Source: Roseomonas genomospecies 6 | GTDB taxonomy: Bacteria > Pseudomonadota > Alphaproteobacteria > Azospirillales > Azospirillaceae | Assembly: GCF_008365375.1 (NCBI RefSeq) | Contig: NZ_QOKW01000029.1 | Coordinates: 1-44,365 of the forward strand | Reading direction: 5' to 3' | Length of the DNA: 44,365 nucleotides | In this document: in pieces, positions 6,925 through 15,327 of the stretch | How positions within the stretch are numbered: the first letter of the stretch is position 1 | Layout: each line of letters begins with the position of its first letter | The notes under the pieces: generated by a model | Database searches by the model: none | What the model saw: the letters and a program-made list of their open reading frames with translations, nothing else | Told to the model about the DNA's origin: nothing | Position numbers and translations under genes: made by a program

Positions 6925-9003
6925 ATGATTCGAACGAAATCATTGGTCGTCAAACAAGTGATCGTCATCGTGACGGTCACGGTCTTTTCCCTGGCGGTGG
7001 GAATTACGGCGCTCACCACCAAGAGCGGGGCGGACATCGAAGCCCTGGCGTTCAAGAGCGGCGAGCAGCTCGGCCACCGCTACGGTGAGATGGTGCAGAC
7101 CCGGTTGAACGGCGCAATGGAGGTCGGCCGCTTCGTCGCCACCTCCATCGTCAGCCTCAAGGCGGCGGGCCGCGCCGACCGGGAGCAGCTTTCCGCGTGG
7201 CTGAAGGGCGTGATCGAGGCCAATCCGGACTTTCTCGGCGTGTGGGTGGGGATCGAACCCAACGCCCTGGACGGGCGCGACGCGGCGTTCGCCGGCACGC
7301 CGGGCTCCGACGCCTCCGGGCGCTTCCTCCCGTACTGGAACCGCGCGTCGGGCACGGTCGCGCTGGAGGCCCTCGTCGGCTACGACGATCCGGGTCCGGA
7401 CGGCACCTATTACCAAGTTCCCAAACGCACCGGGCGGGCCATGGTGGTGGAGCCCTACAGCTACATGGTCGCGGGCCGGAAGGTTCTGATGGTGTCCATG
7501 GCGGTTCCGATCGTCGAGAACGGCCGGGTCATCGGCGTCGCCGGGGTGGACCTGTCCACCGACGGCATCTGGTCCATGCTGAAGACGGTGAAGCCCTTCG
7601 ACAGCGGCTCGGTCCACCTGATCTCCAACGATGGCGTCTGGGCCGGCTATCCCGACGCCGAGCAGATGGGGCAACCGATCGGGAAGACCGATTCGGCACT
7701 GGACGCCGCAAAGGCCGCCGTCCGCGCCGGCCGGGGTTTCGAACAGGTCGCGGTCGCCGATGGGCAGCCCGTGAAGCAACTGTTCATCCCGGTGACGGTC
7801 GCGGGAACGGACACGCCCTGGTCCCTGCTGGTCAACCTGCCGCTCGACAAGATCGGCGCACCGGTCCGGGAGCTGCGCAACGCCACCATCGCCGGCGGTC
7901 TGGTCCTGCTGGCCGCCCTGGTGGCCGCGCTGCTGATCGCCAGCCGCAGCATCGTCGGGGTGCCGCTGCGCCGGACCATCGCCACGCTGGACGCCGTGGT
8001 CGCCGGTGACCGCGGCGTGGTCATCGCCGACACCGACCGCGCGGATGAGATCGGCGCCATCAACAAGGCGTTGAAGCTTTTCCAGGAAAACTCGAACCGC
8101 ATGGCCGGCCTGGAGGAGGAGCGCCGCCGCGAGGAGCAGCGCGCCGAGGAGCGCCGCAAGCGCGATCTGGCGGAGGTCGCCAGCCGGTTCGAGACGTCCG
8201 TGGGCAGCGTCGTGCACAACGTGTCGGAACAGGCGGACGAAATGCGCTCCACCGCGCAGAACCTGTCCGCCATCGCCGCGCAGACCGACCGTCAGGCCGC
8301 CGCCGTGTCCACCGCCGCGGAGGAGGCGAGCCAGAACGTGCAGACGGTGGCCGCCGCCGCGGAGGAGCTGAGCTGCTCCATCCGCGAAATCAACGAGCGC
8401 ATCGCCCGCTCCTCCCAGATGGCTTCGGACGCCGTCGCCGAGGTGGAGCGCACCAACAGCACGCTGGAAGGGCTGGCCTCCGCCGCGCAGAAGATCGGCG
8501 ACGTGGTGAACCTGATCCAGGGCATCGCCGGGCAGACCAACCTGCTGGCGCTGAACGCCACCATCGAGGCGGCGCGCGCAGGCGAGGCCGGAAAGGGCTT
8601 CGCCGTGGTGGCAAGCGAGGTGAAGAACCTCGCCAACCAGACCGCCAAGGCGACGGAGGACATTTCCCGGCAGATCGCCGACATGCAGACCGTCAGCAGC
8701 ACGGTGGTCAGCGTGATCCAGGCGGTGGGGCGGAGCATCATCGGCATCAACGAGACGATCACCGCCATCGCCGCCGCCGCGGAACAGCAGGGCGCCGCCA
8801 CCCAGGAGATCAGCCGCAACGTCCAGCAGGCGTCGATGGGCACCGCCGCGGTGTCCACCAACATCGGCGGGGTCACGCGGGCGGCGGGATCGACCGGCTC
8901 GATGGCCGATCAGGCGCTCAACGCCGCGGGCGACCTGTCGCGGGAGGCCGACCAGCTCCGGCAGGAGGTGGAGCGCTTCGTGGCGATGATCCGCGCCGCC
9001 TGA
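6925..9003 (+). CDS. Methyl-accepting chemotaxis protein with dCache sensor
   Basis: A membrane chemoreceptor that signals to CheA/CheW. From the ATG at 6925 it has 692 residues: TM1 near 8-30, a periplasmic double-Cache-like sensor of about 285 residues (GVWVGIEPNALDG, ValMVSMAVPI-type core, a VIGVAGVDLS strand), TM2 near 319-343, HAMP near 343-395, then the coiled-coil signalling domain with hairpin tip around IAGQTNLLALNATIEAARAG (533-552). A GTG at 6874 would add 17 residues and is less likely. The upstream region is AT-rich with a TATAAT at 6838-6843 but no matching -35. The ligand cannot be read from sequence. It converges with the next gene with only 4 bases between stops. Confidence 0.95.
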   Translation: MIRTKSLVVKQVIVIVTVTVFSLAVGITALTTKSGADIEALAFKSGEQLGHRYGEMVQTRLNGAMEVGRFVATSIVSLKAAGRADREQLSAWLKGVIEANPDFLGVWVGIEPNALDGRDAAFAGTPGSDASGRFLPYWNRASGTVALEALVGYDDPGPDGTYYQVPKRTGRAMVVEPYSYMVAGRKVLMVSMAVPIVENGRVIGVAGVDLSTDGIWSMLKTVKPFDSGSVHLISNDGVWAGYPDAEQMGQPIGKTDSALDAAKAAVRAGRGFEQVAVADGQPVKQLFIPVTVAGTDTPWSLLVNLPLDKIGAPVRELRNATIAGGLVLLAALVAALLIASRSIVGVPLRRTIATLDAVVAGDRGVVIADTDRADEIGAINKALKLFQENSNRMAGLEEERRREEQRAEERRKRDLAEVASRFETSVGSVVHNVSEQADEMRSTAQNLSAIAAQTDRQAAAVSTAAEEASQNVQTVAAAAEELSCSIREINERIARSSQMASDAVAEVERTNSTLEGLASAAQKIGDVVNLIQGIAGQTNLLALNATIEAARAGEAGKGFAVVASEVKNLANQTAKATEDISRQIADMQTVSSTVVSVIQAVGRSIIGINETITAIAAAAEQQGAATQEISRNVQQASMGTAAVSTNIGGVTRAAGSTGSMADQALNAAGDLSREADQLRQEVERFVAMIRAA

Positions 9004-9007
9004 CGGG

Positions 9008-9862
9008 TCAGTACCGCCCGCGCAGCGCCGCCCAGGCCAGTTTGGCGTGGCGCAGCGGGTGGGCCATCAGGACGCGCGCGGCGAAGGGATCGTTGCCCTC
9101 CCGCGCCAGCGCATCCAGATGCAGCCCGGCCAGGACCGCCGGCAGCAGGGCCGGCAGCGCGGCGCGCGGCACGGCGCGGCGGAGCGCGCGGGCCTTCGCC
9201 AGATGGTCGCGCGCGGCCTCCGCCACCTCCCTCACCACGGGACGCAGTTCGGGGGTGGAGCGCAGCTCGAACAGGTCGCCCTGTTTGGCGCCGTGCGCCT
9301 CCATCCGGTCGGCGGGGAGGAGTTGGCGGTGCTGGCGCGCGTGGAAGGGCACCGCGCGGACGATGCCGGCCAGGGCGTAGCCGATTCCGGCCTGGCGCCC
9401 GGCCTCCGCCGCGTCGGCGTCCTTCACGCCCAGGATCTCCAGCGCCAGTTGAACGAGCGGCGCGCCCGTGACCTCCGCATAATTGACGAGGCACGTCATA
9501 TTGGCCGACGGCGTGTCGTCCAGGTCGGCCTCCCGCGCGTCGATCAGCCTTTCGAACAGGCCGCGGCTCAGCCCGCCCGCACGCACGGCGGCAGCCAGCG
9601 GCTCCATCACCGCGTGTTTCGGCACGGCGCCGCCCTCATAGACCTTGTCCATCCCGTCGCGCCAGAATTGCAGGCGCATCTGGCCCAGCACCGGTTCGGT
9701 CACCACCTCGCGGGTCTTGGCGATCTCCAGGTTGAAGGCGTAGAGGGCGAACAGCGATTCGCGGCGCTCTTCCGGAGCAAAAAGGCAGGTCAGGAAACGG
9801 TCGTTGTCATATTTCCGCACCTCCCGTCCGCAATAGGACAGGTCGGGGGTCGCCTTCGCCAT
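9008..9862 (-). CDS. Squalene/phytoene synthase-superfamily protein, NDUFAF6-like
   Basis: The 284-residue product has the fold signature of the trans-isoprenyl synthase superfamily (DRFLTCLFAPEERR, LYAFNLEIAKTRE, MRLQFWRDGMDKVY, RLIDAREADLDD). It lacks the paired Asp-rich DDxxD motifs that bind diphosphate in HpnC and HpnD. That pattern is typical of the NDUFAF6-type relatives associated with respiratory complex I assembly, so an assembly-factor role rather than catalysis is inferred. It is divergent from hpnC across about 120 bases. I chose the ATG at 9862 because the preceding residues are not conserved. Confidence 0.8.
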   Translation of the reverse strand: MAKATPDLSYCGREVRKYDNDRFLTCLFAPEERRESLFALYAFNLEIAKTREVVTEPVLGQMRLQFWRDGMDKVYEGGAVPKHAVMEPLAAAVRAGGLSRGLFERLIDAREADLDDTPSANMTCLVNYAEVTGAPLVQLALEILGVKDADAAEAGRQAGIGYALAGIVRAVPFHARQHRQLLPADRMEAHGAKQGDLFELRSTPELRPVVREVAEAARDHLAKARALRRAVPRAALPALLPAVLAGLHLDALAREGNDPFAARVLMAHPLRHAKLAWAALRGRY

Positions 9863-9982
9863 GTGATGCCTGTTCTGGAAAAATGGAGGTGGCACGGTTT
9901 GGAAGCGGGGCAAAGCCCGCTCGCGCCTTATATTAGGCAGACAGGCTCCCCACACCAGCCCCGACGCGCAGCAGGCGGAACA

Positions 9983-10855
9983 ATGGCCGATTTCAACATC
10001 GCCCCCACCAAGCCCCGCAAACCCAGCCCGGTCGCCCGCAAGGACGCGGACTCGGAGAATTTTCCGGTCGCTTCGCGCCTGCTCCCCAAACATCTCAGGC
10101 CGCATGTCATGGCCTTCTACCGGTTCGTCCGGCTCGGCGACGACATCGCCGACGATCCCGATCTCGAACCGGAGACCAAGCTCGCCTATCTTGAGGCGCT
10201 GGAACGCTCCCTGACCACCGGGCAGGCCAAGCACGCCTACCTGAAGCCGGCGCTGGATCTCCGCGCCAGCCTTCAGGCCACCGGGGTCAGCGACCGCCAC
10301 GCCCGGCAGGTGCTGCGGGCCTTCCGGCGCGACGCCGTGGGCGCGCGCTGCCACAGTTGGAGCGACCTGCTGCTCTATTGCCGCTTCTCCGCCAACCCGG
10401 TCGGGCGCTACCTGCTGGACCTGCATGGCGAGGGCGTGGCCGCCGGGCCGGCGTCGGACGCGCTGTGCACCGCCCTGCAGGTGCTGAACCACCTTCAGGA
10501 TTGCCGGGACGACTGGGCCCAGCTCGGGCGCTGCTACATCCCGCTGGTCTGGTTCGACGATTCGGCCATCAGCGTGGAGCGGCTGGTGGAGACGGAGAGC
10601 GACGCCAAGCTGCGCGCCATCTTCGACCGCACGCTGGAGCACACCGAACGGCTGCTGGAGCGCGCCGCCCCCCTGCCCGGCCTGATCCAGCACCGCGGCC
10701 TGCGGCTGGAGGCGTCGGTGATCCTCAGCCTCGCCGAATCGCTGGCGCAGCGGCTGCGCAGCCGCGATCCGCTGAAGAAGCGTGTGGTGCTGGGCACGCA
10801 TCACAAACTGTTCGCCACCGCGCGCGGGCTGGCGCGCGCCATCGGGAGCAAATAG
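9983..10855 (+). CDS. hpnC: Hydroxysqualene synthase HpnC
   Basis: In the HpnCDE route HpnD condenses two farnesyl diphosphates to presqualene diphosphate, HpnC converts that to hydroxysqualene, and HpnE reduces it to squalene. This 290-residue protein has the first Asp motif DDIADD (53-58) in FYRFVRLGDDIADD and the second, QDCRDD, near residue 172 in LNHLQDCRDDWAQLGRCY. The N-terminal SENFPVASRLLP segment is typical of HpnC. It leads the hpnC-hpnD-hpnE operon (46 bases to hpnD). No squalene-hopene cyclase lies nearby, so the product must be used by enzymes encoded elsewhere. Confidence 0.93.
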   Translation: MADFNIAPTKPRKPSPVARKDADSENFPVASRLLPKHLRPHVMAFYRFVRLGDDIADDPDLEPETKLAYLEALERSLTTGQAKHAYLKPALDLRASLQATGVSDRHARQVLRAFRRDAVGARCHSWSDLLLYCRFSANPVGRYLLDLHGEGVAAGPASDALCTALQVLNHLQDCRDDWAQLGRCYIPLVWFDDSAISVERLVETESDAKLRAIFDRTLEHTERLLERAAPLPGLIQHRGLRLEASVILSLAESLAQRLRSRDPLKKRVVLGTHHKLFATARGLARAIGSK

Positions 10856-10901
10856 TCTCCGTCCCACGAACCTCAGGACCGCCCCCACACAGGACCGACG
10901 C

Positions 10902-11834
10902 ATGCCGCAGCCTTCGCTGGACTCGACGCAGAGCGACACCGCCGGCAGTCCGGCTGCCGCCGCGGCGGCGGTGACCGGGCGGTCGGGCAGCACCTTCTAC
11001 TGGCCGATGCTGCTGCTGCCGCGGTCCAAGCGGGCGGCGATGTTCGCCATCTACGCATTCTGCCGGCGAATCGACGACATCGCGGACGAGCCCGGCGAGC
11101 CGGCGGAGAAGCGGGCAGCGCTCGACGCCTGGAGAACGGAGATCCGCGGCCTCTATGCCGGCGGTGCGCCGTCCAGTTCCCTGGGCGCCGCGCTGAAGGG
11201 CGCCATCGAGCGCTACGGCCTGCCGCGCGGCGAGTTGGAAGCGTTGATTGATGGCATGGCGATGGACATTCCCGCCGATGGGCACGGCAGCGGGACCAGC
11301 GGCGGTCTGACCGGCCCGGCACTGCCGACCCTGCGGCTCTACTGCCGCCGCGTCGCCGGAGCGGTGGGCATGCTGGCCATCCGCGTGTTCGACCGGGCCG
11401 ACGCCTCCACCGAAGCCTTCGCGCTGGCGCTGGGCGAGGCGCTGCAACTGACCAACATCCTGCGCGACCTGACGGAGGATGCCGGGATCGGGCGCCTCTA
11501 CCTGCCGCGCGAGCTGCTGGACGAGGCCGGCATCGGCAGTTCCGACCCGGCCACGGTGCTGGCCCACCCCAACCTGCCCCAGGTGTGTGAGGCGCTGGCC
11601 GAACTGGCCGAGCAGCGCTTCGCCGAGGCGCGGCGGGCGCTGGCTGAAGGGCAGGCCGCCGGACGGCGCGGCTCGCTGTGGGCGGCGGTCGCCATGATGG
11701 TGCTGTACCACCGGCTGCTGGTGCGGCTGCGCGCGCGGGGCTGGCGCGACCTCGACCGGCGGGTGCGGGTCGGCAAGCGCGAATGCGCCCTGGTGGCCGC
11801 GCGCTGCGCGCTCGGCTATCCGCCCGCCGCCTGA
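10902..11834 (+). CDS. hpnD: Presqualene diphosphate synthase HpnD
   Basis: A 310-residue squalene/phytoene synthase-family enzyme making presqualene diphosphate from farnesyl diphosphate. It carries both diphosphate-binding motifs: DDIADE at 58-63 (YAFCRRIDDIADEPGE) and RDLTED near 188-193 (LTNILRDLTEDAGIGRLYLP). The segment SGSTFYWPMLLLPRSKR near residues 28-44 is characteristic of HpnD. The first 25 residues are Ala/Ser-rich and not conserved, so a shorter start cannot be excluded, although no better ATG is evident. Second gene of hpnCDE. Confidence 0.93.
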   Translation: MPQPSLDSTQSDTAGSPAAAAAAVTGRSGSTFYWPMLLLPRSKRAAMFAIYAFCRRIDDIADEPGEPAEKRAALDAWRTEIRGLYAGGAPSSSLGAALKGAIERYGLPRGELEALIDGMAMDIPADGHGSGTSGGLTGPALPTLRLYCRRVAGAVGMLAIRVFDRADASTEAFALALGEALQLTNILRDLTEDAGIGRLYLPRELLDEAGIGSSDPATVLAHPNLPQVCEALAELAEQRFAEARRALAEGQAAGRRGSLWAAVAMMVLYHRLLVRLRARGWRDLDRRVRVGKRECALVAARCALGYPPAA

Positions 11835-11843
11835 CGGGCCGTC

Positions 11844-13196
11844 TTGGGCACCGCCCACATCGTCGGCGCCGGCCTGTCCGGCCTGTCCGCCGCCGTCCGC
11901 CTGACCGAGGCCGGGCGGCGCGTCGTTCTGCATGAGAGCGCTCCGCAGGCTGGGGGGCGGTGCCGCTCCTTCCATGACGCCACGCTGGACCGGCTGGTGG
12001 ACAACGGCAACCATCTGGCGCTCAGCGGCAACCGGTCGCTTCTCGGCTATCTGGAGCGGGTCGGCGCCCGCGGTGCCCTGACCGAGTTGCGCCCCGCCGC
12101 CTTCCCCTTCCTCGACCTGCGCAGCGGCGAGCGCTGGTGCCTGCGGCCCGGCGGGCTGTGGCTGTTCGACGAGGCGCGGCGCGTGCCGGGCAGCCGCCCC
12201 GCCGATTACCTTGCCGCCCTGCGGACGCTGACCGCCGGTCCCACAGCGGCGGTGGCCGATGCCCTGCCCCCCGGCGGGCCGTTGTACGAGCGGCTGTGGC
12301 GCCCGCTGGCCGTGTCGGTGATGAACGGGGCGCCGGAGCGGGTGTCCGCCCGGCTGTTCGGCGCCGTGCTGCGGGAAACGCTGCTGCGCGGCGAGGGCGC
12401 CTGCCGTCCGCTGTTTGCGGAGAAGGGCCTGTCAGCCGCTCTGGTGGACCCCGCCGTGGCGTGGCTTGAGCGGAGGGGGGCCGAACTCCGCCTGGGCGCC
12501 CGGCTGGACGGGTTGGAGCGCGATGGCGACCGCGTCGCCGCCCTGTCGGTGGACGGCACCCGCATTCCGCTGGCGGACGGCGACGCGGTGATTCTGGCGG
12601 TCCCGGCCTGGATCGCCGGGCGCCTGCTGCCCGACCTGCTGCCCGATTTGCCGGTGCCCGCCGCCGGGCGCGCCATCGTCAACGCCCATTTCCGCATCCC
12701 CGATCCGGTGGGGGCCAATCCGGTGGGGGCCGATCCGGCGCCGGAGCTTCCCGGCAGCCTGCCCTTCCTGGGGCTGGTGGGCGGAACGGCGGACTGGCTG
12801 TTCCGGCGGGGCGATGTGGTGTCCGTAACGGTCAGCGACGCCGACGCGCTGGCCGCGCAGCCCGCCGAGTCGGTTGCCGCCGCGCTGTGGAGCGACGTGG
12901 CGGAGGCGCTGGGCATCCCCGGCACCGCCCTGCCCCCACACCGAATCATCAAGGAGCGCCGGGCGACCCCGGACCAGTCCCCTGTCCATGCGGCGAATCG
13001 TCCCGATGCCCGAACAGCCCTCAAGAACCTCGTTTTGGCCGGCGATTGGACGAACATGGGGCTTCCCGCCACACTCGAAGCGGCGGTCCGCTCCGGCGAG
13101 ATCGCCGCGCAGGCGGTGCTGAACGCTGGGATTACCACCTTTTCGCGCCTCGGCCTTTTTCCAGCCTTCACTTTGCCGCGCCGGGGGCCTATTTGA
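11844..13196 (+). CDS. hpnE: Hydroxysqualene dehydroxylase HpnE
   Basis: A 450-residue FAD-dependent amine-oxidase-fold enzyme that reduces hydroxysqualene to squalene. The dinucleotide-binding motif IVGAGLSGLSAA lies at residues 6-17, followed by GGRCRSF. The C-terminal FAD segment reads LAGDWTNMGLPATLEAAVRSG. The only start that keeps the FAD motif whole is TTG at 11844, 9 bases after the hpnD stop. The next ATG would remove the motif. A small tandem duplication (two 15-base units near 12702-12735) gives VGANPVGAD in a loop. Third gene of hpnCDE. Confidence 0.92.
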   Translation: MGTAHIVGAGLSGLSAAVRLTEAGRRVVLHESAPQAGGRCRSFHDATLDRLVDNGNHLALSGNRSLLGYLERVGARGALTELRPAAFPFLDLRSGERWCLRPGGLWLFDEARRVPGSRPADYLAALRTLTAGPTAAVADALPPGGPLYERLWRPLAVSVMNGAPERVSARLFGAVLRETLLRGEGACRPLFAEKGLSAALVDPAVAWLERRGAELRLGARLDGLERDGDRVAALSVDGTRIPLADGDAVILAVPAWIAGRLLPDLLPDLPVPAAGRAIVNAHFRIPDPVGANPVGADPAPELPGSLPFLGLVGGTADWLFRRGDVVSVTVSDADALAAQPAESVAAALWSDVAEALGIPGTALPPHRIIKERRATPDQSPVHAANRPDARTALKNLVLAGDWTNMGLPATLEAAVRSGEIAAQAVLNAGITTFSRLGLFPAFTLPRRGPI

Positions 13197-13264
13197 GCGG
13201 ACGGAGGCGCCGCGTCGCAAGGCTCGGGCCGAGATGGGACAATTCAAGAAGAGAGGGTAACTCA

Positions 13265-13870
13265 ATGGCGTTCGAACTGCCGCCGCTCCCGTACGCGTAC
13301 GACGCTCTGGAGCCGTTCATGTCGTCGCAGACTCTCCACCTGCACCATGACAAGCACCACCAGACCTACGTCACCAACCTGAACAACCTGACGAAGGACA
13401 GCCCGCTGGCCGACGCCAGCCTGGAAGACGTCATCAAGCAGAGCTATGGCGACGCCTCCAAGCAGGGCCTGTTCAACAACGCCGGTCAGGTGTGGAACCA
13501 CACCTTCTACTGGCAGAGCATGAAGAAGAACGGTGGCGGCGCCATCCCGGGCGAGCTTGAGAAGCGCCTGATCGCCGACTTCGGCAGCGTCGACAAGTTC
13601 AAGGAGGAGTTCTCCAACGCCGCCATCACCCAGTTCGGCTCGGGCTGGGCGTGGCTCTACATCGACGGCGGCAAGCTGAAGATCTCCAAGACCTCCAACG
13701 CCGACACCCCGCTGGCCCAGGGTCACTTCCCGCTGCTCACCGCCGACGTGTGGGAGCACGCCTACTACGTCGACTACCAGAACCGCCGCGCGGACTTCGT
13801 GAAGGCGTTCCTGGAGAGCCTGGTGAACTGGGAGTTCGTGGCCGAGCGTCTGTCGAAGGCCCCGGCCTGA
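13265..13870 (+). CDS. sodB: Superoxide dismutase, iron type
   Basis: Converts superoxide to oxygen and hydrogen peroxide. The 201 residues match the Fe/Mn family. Metal ligands are His27 (LHHDKHHQTYV), His79 (QVWNHTFYW), Asp161 and His165 (DVWEHAYYVDYQN). Gln75 in NNAGQVWNH, at the position used by iron enzymes, favours iron. There is no signal peptide, so it is cytoplasmic. A ribosome site (AGAGAGGGTAA) precedes the ATG. Own transcription unit, ending at a bidirectional hairpin. Confidence 0.96.
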   Translation: MAFELPPLPYAYDALEPFMSSQTLHLHHDKHHQTYVTNLNNLTKDSPLADASLEDVIKQSYGDASKQGLFNNAGQVWNHTFYWQSMKKNGGGAIPGELEKRLIADFGSVDKFKEEFSNAAITQFGSGWAWLYIDGGKLKISKTSNADTPLAQGHFPLLTADVWEHAYYVDYQNRRADFVKAFLESLVNWEFVAERLSKAPA

Positions 13871-13894
13871 TCCCCTGCCGGATCGCCGAAACGG

Positions 13895-13926
13895 AAAAGG
13901 CCCCCGATCAGGGGGCCTTTTCTTTT
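13895..13926. terminator. Bidirectional terminator between sodB and the sec operon
   Basis: A perfect stem, AAAAGGCCCCC (13895-13905) with GGGGGCCTTTT (13911-13921), and a 5-base loop. T runs appear on both strands, so it can end sodB (+) and the yajC-secD-secF-Mth938 operon (-). Confidence 0.85.
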
Positions 13927-13955
13927 GGAATATCGCCGCTTCACTCCGTGCCGCT

Positions 13956-14333
13956 TCACACCGGCAGAAGCGCCGCTCCCACCCGCCGGCCCTCGGCCAG
14001 CAGCACGTTGTAGGTGCGGCAGGCCGCTCCGGTGTCCATCACCTCCACCACAAGCCCGGCCTCGCGCAGGCTCTGGCGCAGGGCCTTGGGCAGAAGCTCC
14101 ATCCGCGCGCCGGAGCCCAGCAGAAGGAACTCCACGCGCGGCTCCGCCCGGATGACCGGGGCGAAGTCGTCGGGCGTCAGATCGGCGAAACCCGTGGGGC
14201 GCCAAGCCTCGGTCCGGTCGGGAAAGACCACCACCGCGCCCGTGCGCCACTGCCCGGACACGCAGAACTGCCCTTCCCCGTAACCGTCGATGACCTGCCG
14301 GTCCGACGGAATGATCGGCGTGATGTCCGCCAT
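13956..14333 (-). CDS. Mth938-like domain protein (DUF498 family)
   Basis: A 125-residue cytoplasmic protein of the Mth938/NDUFAF3-like family. Recognisable elements are IDGYGEGQFCVSG, a GAVVVFP strand, VEFLLLGSGARM and MDTGAACRTYNVLLAEGRRV with the family's TxxACRTYN motif. The biochemical role in bacteria is unsettled; eukaryotic relatives assist complex I assembly. Last gene of the yajC-secD-secF unit, 29 bases after secF, a common alphaproteobacterial arrangement. An NDUFAF6-like gene also lies a few kilobases away. Confidence 0.87.
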   Translation of the reverse strand: MADITPIIPSDRQVIDGYGEGQFCVSGQWRTGAVVVFPDRTEAWRPTGFADLTPDDFAPVIRAEPRVEFLLLGSGARMELLPKALRQSLREAGLVVEVMDTGAACRTYNVLLAEGRRVGAALLPV

Positions 14334-14362
14334 CGCCTCCCCGCTTGTTCCTGTTGCTTCGG

Positions 14363-15316
14363 TCAGGGCATCGGATTGGCGGCCGGGGCCGCGTTTTCCG
14401 CCGGTGCGTTGCGGCGCAGCCGGTTCTCGCCCAGGAACAACAAGATGGGGGCGGCGATGAAGATGGACGAGGAGGTCGCCAGGAAAATGCCGAAGATCAG
14501 CACGATGCCGAAGTCCTGCAACGCCTCGCCGCCGAAGAAGGCCAGCGGCAGGATCGACAGCAGGGAGGACAGGGAGGTGCCCAGCGTGCGGTTCAGCGTC
14601 TCGTTGATCGAGCGGTCGATCAGTTCGCGCAGAGGCATCTTCTTGTAGATGCGAAGGTTCTCGCGCATGCGGTCATAGACCACGACCTTGTCGTTGACCG
14701 AATAGCCCATGATCGTCAGGATCGCCGCCACCGCCGTCAGATTGAACTGCAAGCCGGTGACGGCGTAGAAGCCGACGATCTTCGTCACGTCGAGCAGCAG
14801 CGTGGCGACCGCGCCCGCGCCGAACTGCCATTCGAAACGGAACCAGATGTAGACCAGCATCGCCACCATGGCGAGGCCGAGCGCCAGCATGCCGTTGAAG
14901 AACAGCTCGCCGCTGACCGACGCGCCCACCGCCTCCACGCGGCGGACGACGGTGCCGGGAAGCTCCTGCGCCAGGGTCGCGCGGACCTTGTCCGCCGCCA
15001 CCTGCTGGGCCGCGTCGTCCCCGGGCTGGCGCTCCAGCCGGATCAGCACGTCCTGGGGAGAGCCGAACTCCTGCAACGCCACCTGCCCCATGTTCAGGGC
15101 GCCCAGCGTATGGCGGAGCTGGGTGAAATCGGCGGCCTGCGGGGTGCGCGCCTCGATGACGATGCCGCCGCGGAAATCGATGCCGTAGTTGAGGCCGGGA
15201 TAGAAGAACAGCGCCAGGGACGCCAGCGACAACAGCGCCGACACGATCAGGCCGGCGTACCGGCCGCGCATGAAGGGGATGTTGGTGTTGTCTGGAACCA
15301 GACGAAGCCGGAACAT
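14363..15316 (-). CDS. secF: Protein translocase subunit SecF
   Basis: SecF with SecD forms the proton-driven RND-type motor that pulls exported proteins through SecYEG. The 317 residues show TM1 (AGLIVSALLSLASLALFFYPG), the GIDFRGG motif just after it, a periplasmic domain, and a TM2-6 block containing MGYSVNDKVVVYDRMREN, where the conserved VYDRxREN lies. A Pro/Ala-rich tail ends the protein. The ATG at 15316 gives the usual MFRLRLVPDNTNI start, 11 bases after the secD stop. Confidence 0.96.
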   Translation of the reverse strand: MFRLRLVPDNTNIPFMRGRYAGLIVSALLSLASLALFFYPGLNYGIDFRGGIVIEARTPQAADFTQLRHTLGALNMGQVALQEFGSPQDVLIRLERQPGDDAAQQVAADKVRATLAQELPGTVVRRVEAVGASVSGELFFNGMLALGLAMVAMLVYIWFRFEWQFGAGAVATLLLDVTKIVGFYAVTGLQFNLTAVAAILTIMGYSVNDKVVVYDRMRENLRIYKKMPLRELIDRSINETLNRTLGTSLSSLLSILPLAFFGGEALQDFGIVLIFGIFLATSSSIFIAAPILLFLGENRLRRNAPAENAAPAANPMP

Positions 15317-15327
15317 GGATGGTCCTC

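Noticed and set aside
8672..8690. 15-base match between spacer 1 and the chemoreceptor gene
   Set aside because: Shared AGATCGCCGACATGC ends abruptly on both sides and covers under half of the spacer; most likely chance within common GC-rich codons, not self-targeting.
9008..10993. Long minus-strand frame running through hpnC and its neighbour
   Set aside because: Only the part from 9862 down is protein-like; the rest is antisense to hpnC and hpnD.
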